From positions 3,126,559 through 3,190,558 of the forward strand of contig NZ_KZ293963.1 of assembly GCF_002352765.1 (NCBI RefSeq): a stretch of 64,000 nt of DNA, read 5' to 3'. The notes under the pieces were generated by a model that saw nothing but the letters and a program-made list of their open reading frames with translations, was not told where the DNA came from and did no database searches. Made by a program: the position numbers and the translations under genes. Origin of the DNA: Alteribacter populi. GTDB taxonomy: Bacteria; Bacillota; Bacilli; Bacillales; Salisediminibacteriaceae. Below are positions 60,578 to 64,000 of this stretch, one piece after another. Positions within the stretch are counted from its first letter, which is position 1, and every line of letters begins with the position of its first letter.

Positions 60578-62224
60578 CTACATATTCCAAGGCATCACTG
60601 CCCAAATGGCGATGACGGTAAAGAAAACGACGGTAATCGCTGCTCCCATTGTACTGTTGTAGCGTCTTGGGTGGATATCTTTCCAGCCGTGAATCCGCTC
60701 TATCAACGCATGGTCTTCTTTCGTCGTTAATTTTGAGGAAAGGCTAGGCATCCGGTTCGTTACATAGGACACGACAATAAGTAATATAAAGCTGACCGGA
60801 ATCGCGAGCATCGCGCCAGATAAGCCCATACCATCGGTTACCTCATGACCCGTCATGACGATTTGCGGGAAGACGAAGGGTGACACGACGATATAGAGGG
60901 CACCTCCAATGACAGAAGAGACAATCGCGCCAAACTTGTTCGCTTCTTTCCACCAAACACCGACTAAAATAAGCGGAGCATTGGTTACACCAGCTAATCC
61001 AAATGCCCACAGAATACTAACGACCAGGAAGGCAGGAGGATTAATGGCGAGTAAAATACTGACAACTCCTCCAGCGAAAATAGCAATATAGCCGAGGCGT
61101 ACCCGTTTTTTCTCCGGAAGGTCAGGTTTAAGTGTTGTGAATATGTCTTGAGATAACAACGCGCCAATGGCTAAAAGGTTTCCACTAAGTGTGGACAATC
61201 CAGCTGAAATGGCACCGGCAATAACAAGGGCTGTTACCCATTCAGGGTTGTACACTAAATTTAAAATGATCGTCAGCTTATCTGCATCAGCAGCAGAGAT
61301 GGCAACCCCTTGTGTTTCAGTGGCATAAACGCCTACAAATCCCATGGCATATGTAGCTGAGAACACAAGCCCGATAATAAAAGCAAACCATACCATCGCG
61401 GATCGTGCACTTTTTAAACTGGATGCAGTATAAATACGCATCGCTAAATGCGGTAACCCGAGCGAACCAATGGTCAAAGCGATAAGAGAAACGTACCATT
61501 TCGTGGAGTACTGATAATCAAAGAAGTTCGGCATCGCTTCAATCATTGCTGGGACCATATCTGAATACAACAACGGTGGGAAAAACCAACCACTTCCACC
61601 GACAGCCTTCATAATCGCACCGAGGGGAACGATGAACATTAGCGCGATGATCACCATTTGAATAGCAGCGTTATTGGAAGCCCCAGCCATTCCGCCGATT
61701 GTAATATAGCCGACGATAATAAGTCCACCCACAATCAGTCCGGTTAAATAAGGGATACCGAGGACCGTCTCAAACGCGAGGGCGATTCCAATCATTTGGC
61801 CGAGTGAGTACATAATCGACACAAGAATCATAAACACCGCAGCGATGATTGACGCTGAAACACCGTAACGCTCACGGACAAAGTGAGTAGGGGAGAATGC
61901 TCCCATCCGCCGTAAGCTCGTTCCGTAAATGATGGTTATAAGCGGAATTGATAAAATGAGCTGAATCCACAACATAATAAACGGGACTTGCAGTTGTAAG
62001 ATCAGTGCGGTGATTCCAAGAAATGTGGCTAAGCTCATATAAGTTGAAGCCATTGCAAGACCATTTGTAAGCGGCCCTATGCTTGAACCTGCTACATATA
62101 AGTCGGTAACAGATTTACTTTTACGGTTGGATATGTATCCGACGATATAAAATAATAGAAATGTCGCAATGATTGCGACAACCCCTAAAATGGGGTTCGA
62201 TAACTGCCATGCTTCTTCTCCCAT
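60578..62224 (-). CDS. Sodium:solute symporter (acetate/cation symporter-like)
   Basis: The 548-residue SSS transporter has about 13 hydrophobic helices. The substrate-site-like segments NGLAMASTYMSLATFLGITA and LSTLSGNLLAIGALLSQDIF resemble ActP/MctC-type monocarboxylate carriers. ATG 62224 is three bases after the small upstream gene. With the downstream acyl-CoA synthetase it suggests use of acetate, propionate or another small acid. Confidence 0.92.
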   Translation of the reverse strand: MGEEAWQLSNPILGVVAIIATFLLFYIVGYISNRKSKSVTDLYVAGSSIGPLTNGLAMASTYMSLATFLGITALILQLQVPFIMLWIQLILSIPLITIIYGTSLRRMGAFSPTHFVRERYGVSASIIAAVFMILVSIMYSLGQMIGIALAFETVLGIPYLTGLIVGGLIIVGYITIGGMAGASNNAAIQMVIIALMFIVPLGAIMKAVGGSGWFFPPLLYSDMVPAMIEAMPNFFDYQYSTKWYVSLIALTIGSLGLPHLAMRIYTASSLKSARSAMVWFAFIIGLVFSATYAMGFVGVYATETQGVAISAADADKLTIILNLVYNPEWVTALVIAGAISAGLSTLSGNLLAIGALLSQDIFTTLKPDLPEKKRVRLGYIAIFAGGVVSILLAINPPAFLVVSILWAFGLAGVTNAPLILVGVWWKEANKFGAIVSSVIGGALYIVVSPFVFPQIVMTGHEVTDGMGLSGAMLAIPVSFILLIVVSYVTNRMPSLSSKLTTKEDHALIERIHGWKDIHPRRYNSTMGAAITVVFFTVIAIWAVMPWNM

Positions 62225-62227
62225 TAC

Positions 62228-62497
62228 TTATGCCCCTTCCTGTTTTTGATCTTCTTGTAACGTATTTTCCCGCTCAATTTCTTGGTCAATGTGGTTGCCT
62301 AATTTACTAGCAACAATTGTTAAAAAGAAAATACCAAACCAGCCAAACAAAATCGGTACGATGTACATAATCGGGAAGCCAAATAACGTACCCTCAACGG
62401 GGAAAATGGAGAAAAATAAGCCCACATTTCCTGCCGCTAAAAGCAAAGCCGACATAATGATGGTGAACCGTACTTCCTTTTTATAAGCGTTGTTCAA
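62228..62497 (-). CDS. Small membrane subunit of the symporter (DUF485-like position)
   Basis: TTG 62497 after AAGGAGG gives 89 residues (MNNAYKKEVRFTIIMS...) with two hydrophobic helices and a charged tail. Small two-helix proteins precede SSS acetate carriers in many bacteria (DUF485/DUF4212-like); assignment is by position and topology. First gene of the operon. Confidence 0.75.
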   Translation of the reverse strand: MNNAYKKEVRFTIIMSALLLAAGNVGLFFSIFPVEGTLFGFPIMYIVPILFGWFGIFFLTIVASKLGNHIDQEIERENTLQEDQKQEGA

Positions 62498-62529
62498 GAC
62501 ACTACCTCCTTTCCTGTGGAGTAACACAC

Positions 62530-62580
62530 GACTGAGTTAAGTACCTTACGACTGACTGTTCAGTCATTGCAAGAACGCTC
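62530..62580 (-). promoter_or_regulatory. Promoter/operator of the organic-acid operon
   Basis: On the minus strand TTGCAA, 18 bases, TAAGGT. The spacer is filled by the palindrome TGACTGAACAGTCAGT, a TetR-type operator. Confidence 0.55.
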
Positions 62581-62701
62581 GTACATTTCCGCTTTAAGAC
62601 GATAAACTATGCAGCCTGCCTTAGCAGATAATATTGTCCCTATCTTCGGATATGTAGTCGATGACATTCTTTTGTTAGTACCGTAACGGTTATTTGTTGA
62701 T

Positions 62702-62715
62702 TGTAAACGCTTTCG
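62702..62715. promoter_or_regulatory. cre-like site (CcpA)
   Basis: TGTAAACGCTTTCG matches the cre consensus TGWAARCGYTWNCW at 13 of 14 positions. It lies 205 bases upstream of the acid operon and 57 bases upstream of the HTH pseudogene, and could serve either. Confidence 0.55.
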
Positions 62716-62771
62716 ACAAACTATGTCAATGATATATTTTAAATTTTCTGAATTTGAAGGAGGGGGAGACG

Positions 62772-63350
62772 ATGGCGGTGTATCATGTGGACCAAGCATT
62801 TGAACTGTTAAAGAAATATAAAATCACCACACATAAAGAGAGCGTTCGGCGATGGTTTCGGCAGGGTGTTATTGAAGCTAAGTCTCCAACACCTCGTAAA
62901 GACGGCTGGTTGCTTCCGAAAATATCTCTCCATGCTTTATTCAAGAGCGTTTACCTTACTTTAATGAAACGGATGTTGTAAAAGGTACGGAAAAACATAA
63001 TGCAACGACTGTTGTAGTGGTGAAGAGGATATTCGTGCAAAAATGTGGATTCTGAATTAGCCCATAAAAATATTTGGGAAGGTTCTTGGAGCTTAAGAAA
63101 AATCGAATTCAAAAATGCATTAAACACGTGGTTATTCAAGTACATTGAGAGGGAGGTATGGAAGACTTGTCAGGGAAACAGGAGTACTTAAAGTACTTAT
63201 AGCAAGTGTAGAGTCTTCAATTTACTTGATGCATTTGGTGTTGAAGATCGGCGGCACTTGTTAGATCAAAATTTCAGTGATCTCGAGGAATTTATCATTT
63301 TTTCGATCATTGAGTATGTTCAGAAGGAAAAGGTCGTGGACTTGTCTTAA
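62772..63350 (+). pseudogene. Helix-turn-helix regulator, decayed by several frameshifts
   Basis: ATG 62772 after GAAGGAGGGGG starts AVYHVDQAFELLKKYKITTHKESVRRWFRQGVIEAKSPTPRKDGWLL, a MerR/excisionase-like HTH. The frame is lost near 62925 (IQERLPYFNETDVVKG follows in another frame), a third frame carries IAHKNIWEGSW-like residues near 63060, and the end LDAFGVEDRRHLLDQNFSDLEEFIIFSIIEYV is in yet another. Intact relatives would be about 190 residues. Confidence 0.65.
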
Positions 63351-63645
63351 TTGCTCAGTCAGCAGTTACGTGCGCACATATCTCGTATGAGGGTATAAGC
63401 CCTTCTTAATATGGCTTATACTCTTAGGTATTAAAATGAAAAAAGGTGCTTGGAAACCTGTGTTTTTTTGAAAACTTAGGTTTTGAATGGAACCTTCTAG
63501 GAGTTCAAGTAACACGTACTTTAGCCCTTTTTATGGTTTTGGGAGATAGTAGATTTCTATACAAATGTTGCTTTACCTATGGATCTACATTACTATAGTT
63601 TACTAGGTCAAAATAATGTCACTTACAAAGGAGCAAGAGCAGGGT
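63351..63645. other. Intergenic region, no gene seen
   Basis: It contains an ATAAGCC ... GGCTTAT inverted repeat (about 63398-63422) and T/A-rich sequence. No coding frame is convincing. Confidence 0.4.
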
Positions 63646-64000
63646 GAAACGATTATCAACATTAGTTGCTATTGGCTCTCTTACATTTGTTATAACAGCT
63701 TGCACAAAGACAGCAGAACAAAATGAAACGAGTGAAAGTGAACCAGTGGAACAAGAAGAGATTAATGACAGTGAACAGGAAGAAGGTGGAAGCCACGAAG
63801 CACTGACGAACAAAAGTAAAGGGGATGTCCTCTTACAGGAGTACACAGTGATTGAAGGAGCAAACCTTAACGAAGTTCAAACATCAGGTCCTGTGGATGT
63901 GACGTTACGTGACCTTTACATAGTGGAAAGCAATAAGACTCAAGGTGACTACCACGGACTGGCCTATGTTCATGTGAAAAATACCGGAGATGATTCGGTT
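63646..64000 (+). CDS. Lipoprotein, partial (runs off the window)
   Basis: GTG 63646 after AAAGGAG opens an uninterrupted frame to the window end (118 codons seen). A signal peptide with lipobox ITAC (VITACTK) is followed by an acidic low-complexity stretch (ETSESEPVEQEEINDSEQEE) and a beta-rich region (VDVTLRDLYIVESNKT ... YHGLAYVHVKNTGDD) like DUF4352-type extracytoplasmic domains. Family assignment is tentative. Confidence 0.75.

Overview
The window is a chromosomal segment of a low-GC Gram-positive endospore former of the family Bacillaceae. The evidence is the Bacillus-type order of the S10-spc-alpha ribosomal cluster and what follows it (ecfA1-ecfA2-ecfT-truA-rplM-rpsI-ybaK-cwlD-salA-gerD-kbaA-pdaB), strong Shine-Dalgarno sites with frequent TTG and GTG starts, a SigG-type promoter in front of gerD, and a sigW-rsiW pair. 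The exact genus cannot be fixed from the sequence; an alkaliphile- or halophile-like Bacillaceae is a reasonable guess.

Layout. 1-12.6 kb: ribosomal proteins from the end of rplB to rplQ, with secY, adk, map, a small KOW protein, infA and rpoA embedded. 12.9-17.3 kb: ECF vitamin transporter core, truA, and rplM-rpsI behind a clear promoter and leader. 17.4-24.7 kb: sporulation and germination genes (cwlD, gerD, kbaA, pdaB), interrupted at 19.8-22.1 kb by decayed genes: a transglutaminase with two in-frame TAG codons and a frameshifted HTTM-DCC gene. 25.2-26.1 kb: a 5S rRNA plus six tRNAs (Asn, Thr, Glu, Thr, Gln, Ala) without 16S or 23S, behind its own promoter. 26.6-31.9 kb: a Spo0E-like phosphatase, then sigW-rsiW directly followed by liaI-liaH-liaF-liaS-liaR, so two envelope-stress systems lie side by side. 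32.2-38.5 kb: cdaA-cdaR-glmM, the glmS ribozyme and glmS, which link c-di-AMP synthesis to wall-precursor synthesis.

38.5-58 kb is accessory. It carries dispersed hairpin repeats and many resistance- or detoxification-like genes: a broken GNAT gene, a YhcF-type GntR with an ABC exporter and a GumN lipoprotein, an APH(6)-type phosphotransferase, a methyltransferase behind an apparent transcription attenuator, DUF2243-CtaG, DeoR-HAD between two palindromic repeats, TrmB and an MTA/SAH deaminase divergent across a long palindrome, TetR-GNAT-nucleotidyltransferase, and a DrrAB-type exporter. The most unusual features are the three covarying-hairpin repeats and two nearly identical 83-84 bp repeats that delimit gene blocks at 38.5-44.4 kb, and the three-stem attenuator at 44.6-44.74 kb.

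58.4-62.5 kb holds a minus-strand operon for uptake and activation of a short-chain organic acid (small membrane subunit, sodium:solute symporter, YIP1 protein, acyl-CoA synthetase). A TetR-type palindrome and a cre-like site lie upstream. The window ends with a decayed HTH regulator and the start of a lipoprotein gene.
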